Below, piece after piece: positions 18,301 to 26,130 of a stretch of 64,000 nucleotides of DNA. The position numbers and the translations under genes were made by a program. Source of the stretch: Aquabacterium olei (GTDB taxonomy: Bacteria > Pseudomonadota > Gammaproteobacteria > Burkholderiales > Burkholderiaceae_C); the NCBI RefSeq assembly GCF_003100395.1, contig NZ_CP029211.1, forward strand, positions 186,001-250,000, written 5' to 3'. How positions within the stretch are numbered: the first letter of the stretch is position 1; each line of letters starts with the position of its first letter. Under the pieces are notes generated by a model. The model was not told the DNA's origin and did not search any database. It saw only the letters and a list, made by a program, of their open reading frames with translations.

Positions 18301-19157
18301 CGGAGACCAACGGCCATGTCGCCGTGAAGGCCTGGGACGCGCTGTCCAAGCAGACTGGCCGCGAACACGCCCACCTGGCCCTGCACCGCGAAGACGAGAA
18401 GATCCGCTTCCGCGACATCCAGGCGCAGCCGCGCAAGATCATTTCCTCGCCGACCTGGTCGGGGCTCGAGAGCGAGAAAGTCTCGTACAACGCCGGCTAC
18501 ACCAACGTGCATGAGCTGATCCCATGGCGCACCCTCACCGGTCGTCAGCAGTTCTATCAGGACCACCCGTGGATGCAGGCCTTCGGCGAAGGCTTCGTGA
18601 GCTACCGCCCGCCCGTGGACCTGAAGACCCTCGATGACATCGGTGGCCGCAAGCCGAATGGCAACAAGGAGATCGCGCTCAACTTCATCACGCCGCACCA
18701 GAAGTGGGGCATCCACTCGACCTACTCGGACAACCTGCTGATGCTGACGCTCAACCGCGGCGGCCCGGTGATCTGGCTGAGCGAGGACGACGCGAAGAAG
18801 GCCGGCATCGTCGACAACGACTGGGTCGAGCTGTTCAACACCAACGGCGCCATTGCGGCCCGTGCGGTGGTGAGCCAGCGTGTCAACCCGGGCATGGTCA
18901 TGATGTACCACGCGCAGGAAAAGATCATCAACACCCCGGGGTCGGAGATCACCGGCACGCGCGGCGGCATCCACAACTCGGTGACCCGCGTCGTGCTCAA
19001 GCCGACCCACATGATCGGCGGCTACGCCCAGTTGAGCTACGGCTTCAACTACTACGGAACCATCGGCACCAACCGCGACGAATTCGTGCTGGTGCGCAAG
19101 ATGAACAAGGTCGACTGGCTGGATGGCGAAGCCACCGCCGCGCCCACTCACGCCTGA
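15345..19157 (+). CDS. narG: Respiratory nitrate reductase alpha subunit NarG
   Basis: The 1270-residue catalytic subunit binds Mo-bis-MGD and reduces nitrate to nitrite on the cytoplasmic side. The FS0 [4Fe-4S] ligands are visible as HGVNCTGSC plus the later EPRGC. The conserved YDWYCDLPPASPQ stretch carries the Asp that ligates molybdenum. No Tat motif is needed or seen, as expected for a membrane-bound cytoplasmic Nar. Length and ends are normal. AAGAGCC precedes the ATG. It lies between narK2 (30 bases) and narH (18 bases). Confidence 0.97.
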   Translation: MSHFLDRLTFFSQAKEGFADGHGVTTGEDRTWEDAYRHRWQHDKIVRSTHGVNCTGSCSWKVYVKGGIVTWETQQTDYPRTRPDLPNHEPRGCARGASYSWYLYSANRVKHPMVRGELLKQWRAARTVAKTPVDAWATLMANEETRRSWQKQRGLGGFVRTTWDEVNEIIASANVYTIKQHGPDRIIGFSPIPAMSMVSYAAGSRYLSLIGGVCMSFYDWYCDLPPASPQIWGEQTDVPESADWYNSNYIIAWGSNVPQTRTPDAHFFTEVRYKGAKTVAVTPDYSEVAKLADIWMHPKQGTDAAVAMAMGHTILREFYVEKRSAYFDDYARRYTDLPMLVMLKEQDTPAGKALVPHRYLRASDMNSAAAQSNNPEWKTLAYDGEGRVVVPQGSIGFRWGAEGRADQGQWNLEAKEATEGREVKLKLSVLEDEHHAETQKADIQAVAFPYFGGIDSPGFPSNKQGDVLLRNVPMQRITVQEGGQPRDVWVATVYDLQLASYGVFRGLTDRNDQLVDNGAQSLDDNVPYTPAWQEQITGTPRDQVLTVARQFADNADKTKGKSMVIIGAAMNHWYHCDMNYRGIINMLMMCGCIGQSGGGWAHYVGQEKLRPQTGWTALAFALDWSRPPRQQNSTSFFYAHTDQWRYEKLGVEEVLSPLADKSQFGGSMIDYNVRAERMGWLPSAPQLQTNPLQVVKDAAAAGLDPKDHVVSGLKNGSLKLSCHDPDHPANWPRNMFVWRSNILGSSGKGHEYFLKHLLGTTHGVQGKDLGADEAKPTEVVWHDQAPEGKLDLLVTLDFRMSTTCLYSDIVLPTATWYEKNDLNTSDMHPFIHPLSTAVDPAWEARSDWDIYKGFAKKFSEVCVGHLGVEKEVVMTPLMHDTPAEMAQPFGVQDWKRGEIDLLPGKTAPQITVVERDYPNTYKRFTSLGPLMNKLGNGGKGIGWNTQDEVHQLGELNGIVREEGVSKGMPKIETDIDAAEVVMMLAPETNGHVAVKAWDALSKQTGREHAHLALHREDEKIRFRDIQAQPRKIISSPTWSGLESEKVSYNAGYTNVHELIPWRTLTGRQQFYQDHPWMQAFGEGFVSYRPPVDLKTLDDIGGRKPNGNKEIALNFITPHQKWGIHSTYSDNLLMLTLNRGGPVIWLSEDDAKKAGIVDNDWVELFNTNGAIAARAVVSQRVNPGMVMMYHAQEKIINTPGSEITGTRGGIHNSVTRVVLKPTHMIGGYAQLSYGFNYYGTIGTNRDEFVLVRKMNKVDWLDGEATAAPTHA

Positions 19158-19175
19158 TCGCAAGGAGCCCACACC

Positions 19176-20699
19176 ATGAAAGTCCGCGCCCAGATCGGCA
19201 TGGTCCTCAACCTGGACAAGTGCATTGGTTGCCACACCTGCTCGGTGACCTGCAAGAACGTCTGGACCTCTCGCCCCGGCGTCGAGTACGCCTGGTTCAA
19301 CAACGTCGAAACCAAGCCCGGCATCGGTTACCCCAAGGAATGGGAGAACCAGGAGAAGTGGAAGGGCGGCTGGATCCGCAAGGCCGACGGCCGCATCGAG
19401 CCCCGTCAGGGCGGCAAGCTCAGCTTGCTGATGAAGATCTTCGCCAACCCCAACCTGCCGCAGATCGACGACTACTACGAGCCCTTCACCTTCGACTACG
19501 ACCACCTGCAGTCGGCCCCGAAGACCAAGGCCGCCCCCACCGCCCGCCCGCGCAGCCTGATCACCGGCAAGCGCATGGAAAAGATCGAGTGGGGCCCGAA
19601 CTGGGAGGAAATCCTCGGCGGCGAGTTCAGCAAGCGCAGCAAGGACGCCAACTTCGAGGACATCCAGAAGGACATCTACGGTCAGTTCGAACAGACCTTC
19701 ATGATGTACCTGCCGCGCCTGTGCGAACACTGCCTGAACCCGGCGTGTGTGGCCTCGTGCCCCTCGGGCTCGATCTACAAGCGCGAGGAAGACGGCATCG
19801 TGCTGATCGACCAGGACAAGTGCCGCGGCTGGCGCATGTGCGTGTCGGGCTGCCCGTACAAGAAGATCTATTACAACTGGCAGTCGGGCAAGGCCGAGAA
19901 GTGCATCTTCTGCTATCCGCGCATCGAAGCCGGCCAGCCGACCGTGTGCTCGGAAACCTGCGTGGGCCGCATCCGCTACCTGGGCGTGCTGCTGTACGAC
20001 GCAGACCGCATCGAGCAGGCTGCCAGCACCGAGCACGACCGTGACCTGTACCAGGCCCAGCTCGACATCTTCCTGGATCCGAACGACCCGAAGGTGATCG
20101 AACAGGCCCGTGCCGACGGCGTGCCCGAGGCGTGGCTGACCGCCGCCCGCAACAGCCCCGTCTACAAGATGGCCGTGGACTGGAAGGTGGCCCTGCCGCT
20201 GCACCCCGAGTACCGCACGCTGCCGATGGTCTGGTACATCCCGCCCCTCTCGCCCATCCAGGCCGCCGCCCACTCGGGCCACGTCGGCACCAACGGCGAG
20301 ATCCCGGACGTCAACCAGCTGCGCATCCCGCTGAAGTACCTGGCCAACCTGATGACGGCCGGTGACGTGGCCCCGGTGTCGCGCGCCCTGGAACGCATGC
20401 TCGCCATGCGTGCCTACATGCGTGGCAAGCACGTCGACGGCCAGCCCAACATGAAGGCCATCGACCAGGTGGGCCTGACGCCCGAGCTGGTGGAAGACAT
20501 GTACCAGATCATGGCGATCGCCAACTACGAAGATCGCTTCGTGATCCCGTCGGCCCACCGCGAGTACGCCGAAGATGCCTTCGACATGAAGGGCGGCTGC
20601 GGCTTCTCGTTCGGCAATGGCTGCTCGGACGGTCACAGCGAGCCCAGCCTGTTCGGTGCCAAGAAGAAGCGCACCATCCCCATCAAGTCGGAGATCTGA
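19176..20699 (+). CDS. narH: Respiratory nitrate reductase beta subunit NarH
   Basis: NarH passes electrons from NarI to NarG through four Fe-S clusters. Four cysteine groups are visible: CIGCHTCSVTC near residue 16; LCEHCLNPACVASC near 180; CRGWRMCVSGC near 215, where Trp replaces one Cys as usual for the 3Fe-4S cluster; and CIFCYPR with CSETC near 245-265. The 507-residue length is normal. It starts with AAGGAG before the ATG and is followed three bases later by narJ. Confidence 0.97.
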   Translation: MKVRAQIGMVLNLDKCIGCHTCSVTCKNVWTSRPGVEYAWFNNVETKPGIGYPKEWENQEKWKGGWIRKADGRIEPRQGGKLSLLMKIFANPNLPQIDDYYEPFTFDYDHLQSAPKTKAAPTARPRSLITGKRMEKIEWGPNWEEILGGEFSKRSKDANFEDIQKDIYGQFEQTFMMYLPRLCEHCLNPACVASCPSGSIYKREEDGIVLIDQDKCRGWRMCVSGCPYKKIYYNWQSGKAEKCIFCYPRIEAGQPTVCSETCVGRIRYLGVLLYDADRIEQAASTEHDRDLYQAQLDIFLDPNDPKVIEQARADGVPEAWLTAARNSPVYKMAVDWKVALPLHPEYRTLPMVWYIPPLSPIQAAAHSGHVGTNGEIPDVNQLRIPLKYLANLMTAGDVAPVSRALERMLAMRAYMRGKHVDGQPNMKAIDQVGLTPELVEDMYQIMAIANYEDRFVIPSAHREYAEDAFDMKGGCGFSFGNGCSDGHSEPSLFGAKKKRTIPIKSEI

Positions 20700-20702
20700 G
20701 CC

Positions 20703-21434
20703 ATGAGCGACATCCTGAATGCCGACCTGGCCGTGGCTCCAGCCGCCACCCCGGCGCGCAGCCTGCGTGCCCTGGCGCGCCTGCTGGCCTACCCGGACGC
20801 GACCCAGCGCGAACACCTGGACGATCTGGCCCAGGCCCTGCGTGACGAGCGCTGGCTGTCGGCCGACCGCCAGGCCGGTCTGGCTCGGCTGGTGAGCCAG
20901 CTGCAGCACAGCGATCCGTACGAGGTCGAGTCCGACTACGTGGAGCTGTTCGACCGGGGCCGCGCCACCTCGCTGCACCTGTTCGAACACGTGCACGGCG
21001 ATTCGCGCGACCGCGGCCAGGCCATGGTCGACCTGATCCGCACCTACGAGGAAGCCGGCCTGCACCTGCACCCCGACCAGGGTGGCGAGCTGCCGGACTA
21101 CCTGCCTCTGGTGCTCGAGTTCGTCTCGACGCTGGACGGCCCGGCCGCACGCGACTTCACCGGCGAGTTCGCCCACATCCTGAACGCGCTGTACGCGGCG
21201 CTGCTGAAACGGCGCAGCCTGTATGCCCACATCCCGGCGGCGGTGCTCGAGCTGATGGCCCAGGCCATCGAGCCGACCGAAGTCACCGAGGACGAAGCCC
21301 TGGACGACGCCTGGCAGGAGCCGGATGCCTTCGGCGGCTGCAGCAGCCGCGGCCAGCAGCGCCCCGACGTTCCCCAACCCATCCACATCGTGCGCAAGCA
21401 AGCCGCTGCGCCGCAACGAGGAGCATCAGCATGA
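20703..21434 (+). CDS. narJ: Nitrate reductase assembly chaperone NarJ
   Basis: NarJ is the system-specific chaperone that binds apo-NarG for cofactor insertion and membrane docking. The 243-residue, mostly helical protein shows the family motifs LARLLAYPD, YVELFDRGRATSLHLFEHVHGDSRDRGQAM (seen in part), and PDYLPLVLEF. Its stop overlaps the narI start by four bases (ATGA). The C-terminal 35 residues are low complexity and poorly conserved in the family. Confidence 0.94.
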   Translation: MSDILNADLAVAPAATPARSLRALARLLAYPDATQREHLDDLAQALRDERWLSADRQAGLARLVSQLQHSDPYEVESDYVELFDRGRATSLHLFEHVHGDSRDRGQAMVDLIRTYEEAGLHLHPDQGGELPDYLPLVLEFVSTLDGPAARDFTGEFAHILNALYAALLKRRSLYAHIPAAVLELMAQAIEPTEVTEDEALDDAWQEPDAFGGCSSRGQQRPDVPQPIHIVRKQAAAPQRGASA

Positions 21435-22132
21435 GCCTCACCCACCAGTTCTTCTTCGGGATCTATCCCTACATCGCCATGGTCGTGTTCTTGCTGGGCA
21501 GCCTGGTGCGTTTCGACCGCGACCAGTACACCTGGCGCAGCGAATCGAGCCAGATGCTCTCGGGCGGCCTGCTGCGCGCCGGCTCCAACCTGTTCCACCT
21601 GGGCATCATCGGCCTGTTCTTCGGCCACCTGGTCGGCATGCTGACCCCGGCCGACCTGGTGCACGCCCTGGGCGTGACGGCCTCGCAGAAGCAGATGCTG
21701 GCCGTCGTGGCCGGCGGCATCCTCGGCAGCGTGTGCCTGATCGGCCTGCTGATGCTGATTGCCCGCCGCCTGAACGACCCGCGTGTGCGCGCCACCTCGA
21801 AGCCGCGCGACTTCGTCGTGCTGTTCTGGATCCTGGGCACCCTGTTGCTCGGCCTGTCGACCGTGCCGCTGTCACTGCAGCACCGCGATGGCGAAACCAT
21901 GCTGCAGCTGATGGCCTGGGCCCAGCACATCGTGACCTTCCGCGGCGATGCGCCCGCCATGATTGCCGACGTGTCGACCGTCTTCAAGGTCCACATGGTC
22001 GCCGGCATGACGCTGTTCATCCTCTTCCCCTTCACGCGCCTCGTGCACGTCTGGAGCGGCTTCGGCTCGGTGGGCTACATCGCCCGTCCGTGGCAGATTG
22101 TCCGCAGCCGCCGCACCGGCCTGCCGCGCTGA
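21431..22132 (+). CDS. narI: Respiratory nitrate reductase gamma subunit NarI (cytochrome b)
   Basis: NarI is the five-helix membrane anchor that oxidises quinol at the periplasmic face and holds two b haems. Histidines in HLGIIGLFFGHLVG and in FKVHMVAGMTL with LVHVWS are in the expected haem-ligand positions. The protein is 233 residues, normal in length, and ends YIARPWQIVRSRR. It overlaps narJ by four bases and completes narGHJI. Confidence 0.96.
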   Translation: MSLTHQFFFGIYPYIAMVVFLLGSLVRFDRDQYTWRSESSQMLSGGLLRAGSNLFHLGIIGLFFGHLVGMLTPADLVHALGVTASQKQMLAVVAGGILGSVCLIGLLMLIARRLNDPRVRATSKPRDFVVLFWILGTLLLGLSTVPLSLQHRDGETMLQLMAWAQHIVTFRGDAPAMIADVSTVFKVHMVAGMTLFILFPFTRLVHVWSGFGSVGYIARPWQIVRSRRTGLPR

Positions 22133-22180
22133 AACGCCCCGAGCCACCCGCCCGAGTGCACCGCCTGAAAGGCACCCATC

Positions 22181-22978
22181 ATGGACATCCACACCCCATC
22201 GACCCCCGCGCCGCAGATGATCCTGCGCGTGGGCCCCGACGTGCTCCACCCCGAGCCCGTCGCCCTGAGTGAGGCCGAACGCCGCCAGATCGCCAGCCTG
22301 GCACTGCTGCGACTGGCCGCCATCGAAGAGGGTCTGCTCGATGACACGGACCCGGTGCCGCTCGGCGGCGTGCTGAGCGAGGCCGCAGCCGACGCCATCG
22401 ATGCGTGGCTGGCACGGCACATCACGCTGCCCGAGCCCGACGAAGCCACGTGCCGCCGCTATCACGCGGCGCACCCGGCCCGTTACGCCCAGGGCGAGCG
22501 GGTGCACGCGCGGCACATCCTGTTCGCCGTGACCGACGGCGTCGACGTGCAGGCCTTGCGCCAGCGCGCCGAGCAGGTGCTGATCGCGGTTCGCGCCGCG
22601 CCCGAAACCTTTGCCGAGCAGGCCCGCGCCATGTCCAACTGCCCCAGCGGGGCCGAGGGCGGTGCGCTGGGCTGGCTGACGGCCGAGGAATGCGCGCCCG
22701 AGTTCGCCCGCGAGCTGTTCGGCCAGGACGAGGCCCAGGCCCACATCGGCGTGCTGCCCCGCCTGGTGCACAGCCGCTTCGGCCTCCACGTGGTGGAGGT
22801 CAGCGAGCGCGAGGCGGGCATCCAGCCGCCGTTCGAAGCGGTGCAGCAGGCCGTGGCCCAGGCACTCAAGCAACAGGCCTTCGCCACCGCCCTGCGCCAG
22901 GCCTGTGCCGTGCTGGCCGCACAGCACGGGGTGGAAGGCGCCGACATCGACGCGGCCACCTCGCCGTTACTGCAGTGA
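22181..22978 (+). CDS. Parvulin-type peptidyl-prolyl isomerase of the nar operon
   Basis: The 265-residue protein has an N-terminal helical region and a parvulin (PpiC/rotamase) domain beginning at VHARHILFAV near residue 107. It contains MSNCPSGAEGGALGWL and ends in GLHVVEVSERE. A PpiC-type gene in this position follows narI in Pseudomonas and other denitrifiers, where it is thought to help maturation of the enzyme or its partners. No signal peptide is apparent, so a cytoplasmic role is likely. It lies 48 bases after narI and 17 before the carbonic anhydrase gene. Confidence 0.88.
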   Translation: MDIHTPSTPAPQMILRVGPDVLHPEPVALSEAERRQIASLALLRLAAIEEGLLDDTDPVPLGGVLSEAAADAIDAWLARHITLPEPDEATCRRYHAAHPARYAQGERVHARHILFAVTDGVDVQALRQRAEQVLIAVRAAPETFAEQARAMSNCPSGAEGGALGWLTAEECAPEFARELFGQDEAQAHIGVLPRLVHSRFGLHVVEVSEREAGIQPPFEAVQQAVAQALKQQAFATALRQACAVLAAQHGVEGADIDAATSPLLQ

Positions 22979-22995
22979 GTGTGGAAGGTCCCCCC

Positions 22996-23691
22996 ATGGA
23001 CGACCTGCTGCAGCGTCTGCGACGCTTTCATGACGATTTCTTTCCGGAGCACCAGTCGCGCTTCCAGACGCTGGTGACGGATGGCCAGCATCCGACCACG
23101 CTGTTCATCGGCTGCTCCGATTCCCGTCTTGTGCCCTACCTGCTCACGGGCGCAGGGCCGGGCGAACTCTTCATCGTGCGCAACGTGGGCGCGCTGGTGC
23201 CACCGTACATGGGCCTGCACGGCCTGCACGGCACAGCGGCCGCCATCGAGTTCGCGATGCTCAACCTCAAGGTCTCGCGCATCGTGGTGTGCGGGCACTC
23301 GCACTGCGGCGCCATGAAGGCGCTGTACGAAGAAGTGCCCGCCGAAGCCCGCAACCTGCAGGGCTGGCTCGACATGGCCCGCGAAGCCGCCCTGCCCGTG
23401 CAGGTGACGCCCGAAGCCTTGCGGCGCACCGAGCAACGTGCGGTGGTGTTGCAGCTCGAGCGGCTGATGGACTACCCCATGGTGCGCGCGCGGGTGGAGC
23501 GCCGTGAGGTCACGCTGCACGGCTGGCACTACGTGATCGAGGACGGCGAAGTGCACGTCTTCGACGTGCGGACCGGGCAGTTCCTGCCGGCCTCGCAAGC
23601 CAGCCACAGCGGCACCGGCCCGTATCACGAGCCACCGGCCGACGACGCGGTGGTGTTCAACGAAATCGACACGCGCTGGGGCAGCCACTGA
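22996..23691 (+). CDS. Beta-class carbonic anhydrase
   Basis: The start is the ATG at 22996 (MDDLLQRLRRF); the same frame is open far upstream inside the isomerase gene, but that is an overlap shadow. The zinc ligands of beta carbonic anhydrases are seen in FIGCSDSRLVP and VVCGHSHCGAMKAL. The 231-residue length is normal. The enzyme interconverts CO2 and bicarbonate. Its place in a nar operon is unusual and may reflect bicarbonate or pH needs during anaerobic growth. It lies 17 bases from the preceding gene and 31 from the next. Confidence 0.93.
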   Translation: MDDLLQRLRRFHDDFFPEHQSRFQTLVTDGQHPTTLFIGCSDSRLVPYLLTGAGPGELFIVRNVGALVPPYMGLHGLHGTAAAIEFAMLNLKVSRIVVCGHSHCGAMKALYEEVPAEARNLQGWLDMAREAALPVQVTPEALRRTEQRAVVLQLERLMDYPMVRARVERREVTLHGWHYVIEDGEVHVFDVRTGQFLPASQASHSGTGPYHEPPADDAVVFNEIDTRWGSH

Positions 23692-23722
23692 GCGAGCCGA
23701 CGCGCCAAGGAGCCTTGCGACC

Positions 23723-24439
23723 ATGCCCATGGACACCAGCGGCGCCGCTGCCCGCCTGGCTGAAAACACCGCCTTCTCGCGGCTCGACCACGCGCGGCTG
23801 GTCGACCTGATGGCCCAGTGCGAGCTGCGGTCAATCCCGCGCGGCGGCACGGTGTTCGCGGCCGGCGGCCTCTGCGAAGGACTGCATGCCGTGCTGGACG
23901 GCCAGGTCAAGGTCTACGCGCGTGCCCCGGATGGCCATGAGAAGGTGATCGACGTGGTGGGCCGGGGCGAAACGCTGCCCGGCACGCACATGACCCACGC
24001 CGAAACGCATCAACACCATGCGCAGGCGCTGAGCGCCGCCGTGGTGCTCATCGTGCCGGGCGACGTGCTGCGGGTGGAATTGCAGCGTGATCCCGAGATG
24101 GCCACGCGTCTGCTGGACGATGCGGCCCGGCAGGTGCGCCGCATGATGCGCGAGATCGAGGTGACCACCTTGCGCACCGCCATGGAGCGGGTGTGCAGCT
24201 ACCTGCTCCACCTGCCGACGCTGGCCCGGTCGGCTCCCACCGCAGAGGCGCCGTCGGATGAGGGCGAGCAGCGGCTGGTCGAGCTGCCGGTCAGCAAGAA
24301 CACGGTGGCGTCGTTGTTGTCGATCACCCCCGAACACTTCTCCCGTATCCTGCGTGAGCTCCACCTGGCCAGGCTCATCCACATGCACCGTCGCGAAATC
24401 TGCATCCCGCATCCCGAGCGGCTGGCCGTCCAGCGATGA
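23723..24439 (+). CDS. Crp/Fnr-family transcription regulator, Dnr-like
   Basis: Residues 20-130 form a cyclic-nucleotide-binding-like sensor fold (IPRGGTVFAAGG, then GLHAVLDGQVKVYA). The C-terminus is a Crp-type winged helix whose recognition helix reads TPEHFSRILREL, so it should bind FNR-like TTGA-type boxes. The N-terminal cysteines that hold the FNR Fe-S cluster are absent. This points to the Dnr/NnrR group of NO-responsive denitrification regulators. AAGGAG precedes the ATG. It overlaps nnrS by four bases. An obvious hypothesis is that it acts on the boxes before narK1 and nrdD. Confidence 0.85.
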   Translation: MPMDTSGAAARLAENTAFSRLDHARLVDLMAQCELRSIPRGGTVFAAGGLCEGLHAVLDGQVKVYARAPDGHEKVIDVVGRGETLPGTHMTHAETHQHHAQALSAAVVLIVPGDVLRVELQRDPEMATRLLDDAARQVRRMMREIEVTTLRTAMERVCSYLLHLPTLARSAPTAEAPSDEGEQRLVELPVSKNTVASLLSITPEHFSRILRELHLARLIHMHRREICIPHPERLAVQR

Positions 24440-25665
24440 AACCCACCCGCCCGGCCGAGCCCGGTCCCATGCGCCTGGCCCACCTGTTGTGGGCCCCTCA
24501 CCGCCTCGGCTTCTTTCTGGCGGCTGTGAACCTGCTGGCCGTCTCGGGCTGGTGGGCCTGGTTCAACGCCCTGCGCTGGACGGGCCACCCCGGCATGGCC
24601 CTGCCACCCGGCTGGCTGCACGCGCAGCTGATGGTCGGTGCCTTCATGCCGCTGTACTTCACCGGCTTTCTGTTCACCGCCGGCCCGCGCTGGCTGAACG
24701 TGACGGCGCCCACGGCCCCGGACCTCGTACGCGGCAGCGTCGCGCTGTGCGTCGGGTGGTGGGTGGCGGCCATCGGGGCGTACTGGCATCCCGCCTGGAC
24801 CAGCGCCGGACTGCTGTTGTCCCTGCTGGGCTGGCTTGATCTGCTGGTGCGCTTCATTGGCCTGCTGCGGCAAAGCCGGCAGGAAGACACCCTGCATGCG
24901 CGGCTGATTGCGGTGTCGGGCTGCGCAGGGGCCGTGCTGCTTGCAGTGTCTGCCGTGGCCCTGCAGCAAGGCGCCTGGCCGCTGTGGCACGCCACGTTGC
25001 TGGGCCTGCTGTGGTTCTGGATCGCCCCCGTCTTCGTGGTGGCGCTGCACCGCATGATCCCCTTCTTCACGGCCGCCGCCATGCCGGCGCTCAACGCGTG
25101 GCGCCCGAACTGGCTGCTGTGGACACTGCTGACCGGCCTGTGGGCCCAGGGTGTCCTGCACGTGGGCGATGCGCTGGGTGTGCTGCCCCGCGCCGCGCTG
25201 CCTGCCTTCGTCCGCCCGGCCCTGGCGCTGCCCTGGGGCCTGCTGGTGATCGCCCTGGGCGTGCGCTGGGGTCTGGTGCAGAGCCTGCGCATTCGCCTGC
25301 TGGCCATGCTGCATCTGGGCTTTGTGTGGCTGGGCGTGGCCTTTCTGCTCGAGCTTCACGCCGATCCGCTGCTGGCCGTTCATGCACTGGGCATCGGCGC
25401 GCTCGGCTCGCTGCTCATGGCCATGGTGACCCGCGTCAGCTGCGGCCACGGCGGGCGCACCCTGGTGGCCGACGACTTCGTGTGGACTGTGTTCCTGTCT
25501 CTGCAAGGCGTGGCCATGGCCCGGCTCGCGGCACAAGCGTGGCCGGAGGCTTCGTGGTGGCTGACGCCGGCGGCCGCCTGGGGGTGGCTGGCCGTGCTGG
25601 GCGTGTGGTGCCTGCGCCTGATCCGGTGGTATCTGCGACCCCGTCGTGACGGGCGTCCGGGCTGA
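24436..25665 (+). CDS. nnrS: NnrS family haem-copper membrane protein
   Basis: The 409-residue protein has about 12 hydrophobic segments and the NnrS pattern: LLWAPHRLGFFLAAVN at the start, FMPLYFTGFLFTAGPRWL, and HRMIPFFTAAA in the middle. NnrS proteins bind haem and copper, occur in denitrifiers, and protect against nitrosative stress, apparently by limiting iron-nitrosyl formation. Translation is coupled to the Dnr-like regulator (ATGA overlap). The gene ends one base before the convergent ubiT stop. Confidence 0.9.
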   Translation: MKPTRPAEPGPMRLAHLLWAPHRLGFFLAAVNLLAVSGWWAWFNALRWTGHPGMALPPGWLHAQLMVGAFMPLYFTGFLFTAGPRWLNVTAPTAPDLVRGSVALCVGWWVAAIGAYWHPAWTSAGLLLSLLGWLDLLVRFIGLLRQSRQEDTLHARLIAVSGCAGAVLLAVSAVALQQGAWPLWHATLLGLLWFWIAPVFVVALHRMIPFFTAAAMPALNAWRPNWLLWTLLTGLWAQGVLHVGDALGVLPRAALPAFVRPALALPWGLLVIALGVRWGLVQSLRIRLLAMLHLGFVWLGVAFLLELHADPLLAVHALGIGALGSLLMAMVTRVSCGHGGRTLVADDFVWTVFLSLQGVAMARLAAQAWPEASWWLTPAAAWGWLAVLGVWCLRLIRWYLRPRRDGRPG

Positions 25666-26130
25666 TCAGCCCCGTGCGGCGGGCCGCCAGGGGCGCCACT
25701 CGACCGGACCGATGGCATCCAGCGTGTTCTTGAGCAACAGTGCAAAGGCGGTGTCACCCTCCATCACCAGCCGTTGCTCGAAGAACAGCGTGTCCGGGTC
25801 ATCGCGGCCCTGCATCAGGTCGATGAAGGCACGGGCCTCGGCCTGCAGGCGCACGGCCACCGGCTCGCTCGCCTGAGCGACCACCAGCCCGGCCGGCGTC
25901 GCACGGAGGTGCAGCGTCAGGCCCAGGTCTGTCACCACCACATCCACCCGGCGACCGCACAGGCGGGGCCGGATCTCGGACGACACGAGTGGCCACCAGC
26001 GCTGCGTCAGGAACTGTGCGGCGGCCCACGAAGGCGGCTGCGTGGGCAGGCGGCGCGCCACCGCAGACAGCGTGGGCGCCACACGGGCCAGGGCCGTCCA
26101 CGGCCAGGCGGAGGTCGAGGTCGTCGTCAT
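25666..26130 (-). CDS. ubiT: Anaerobic ubiquinone accessory factor UbiT (SCP2 domain)
   Basis: The 154-residue protein has an SCP2 sterol-carrier-like lipid-binding domain: a short hydrophobic helix, then LTLHLRATPAGLVV and ARAFIDLMQGRDDPDTLFFEQRL. Together with the adjacent ubiV and ubiU this identifies UbiT (YhbT), which handles the lipid intermediates of oxygen-independent ubiquinone synthesis. Its start overlaps the ubiV stop by four bases. It is convergent with nnrS with no gap. Confidence 0.88.
   Translation of the reverse strand: MTTTSTSAWPWTALARVAPTLSAVARRLPTQPPSWAAAQFLTQRWWPLVSSEIRPRLCGRRVDVVVTDLGLTLHLRATPAGLVVAQASEPVAVRLQAEARAFIDLMQGRDDPDTLFFEQRLVMEGDTAFALLLKNTLDAIGPVEWRPWRPAARG

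Noticed and set aside
13950..21416. A very long leftward open frame (about 2,490 codons) opposite narK2-narGHJ
   Set aside because: It is antisense to four well-recognised genes. Its composition (rich in His, Val, Asp and Gly without domain motifs) is the mirror of GC-rich codon use, so it is a shadow.
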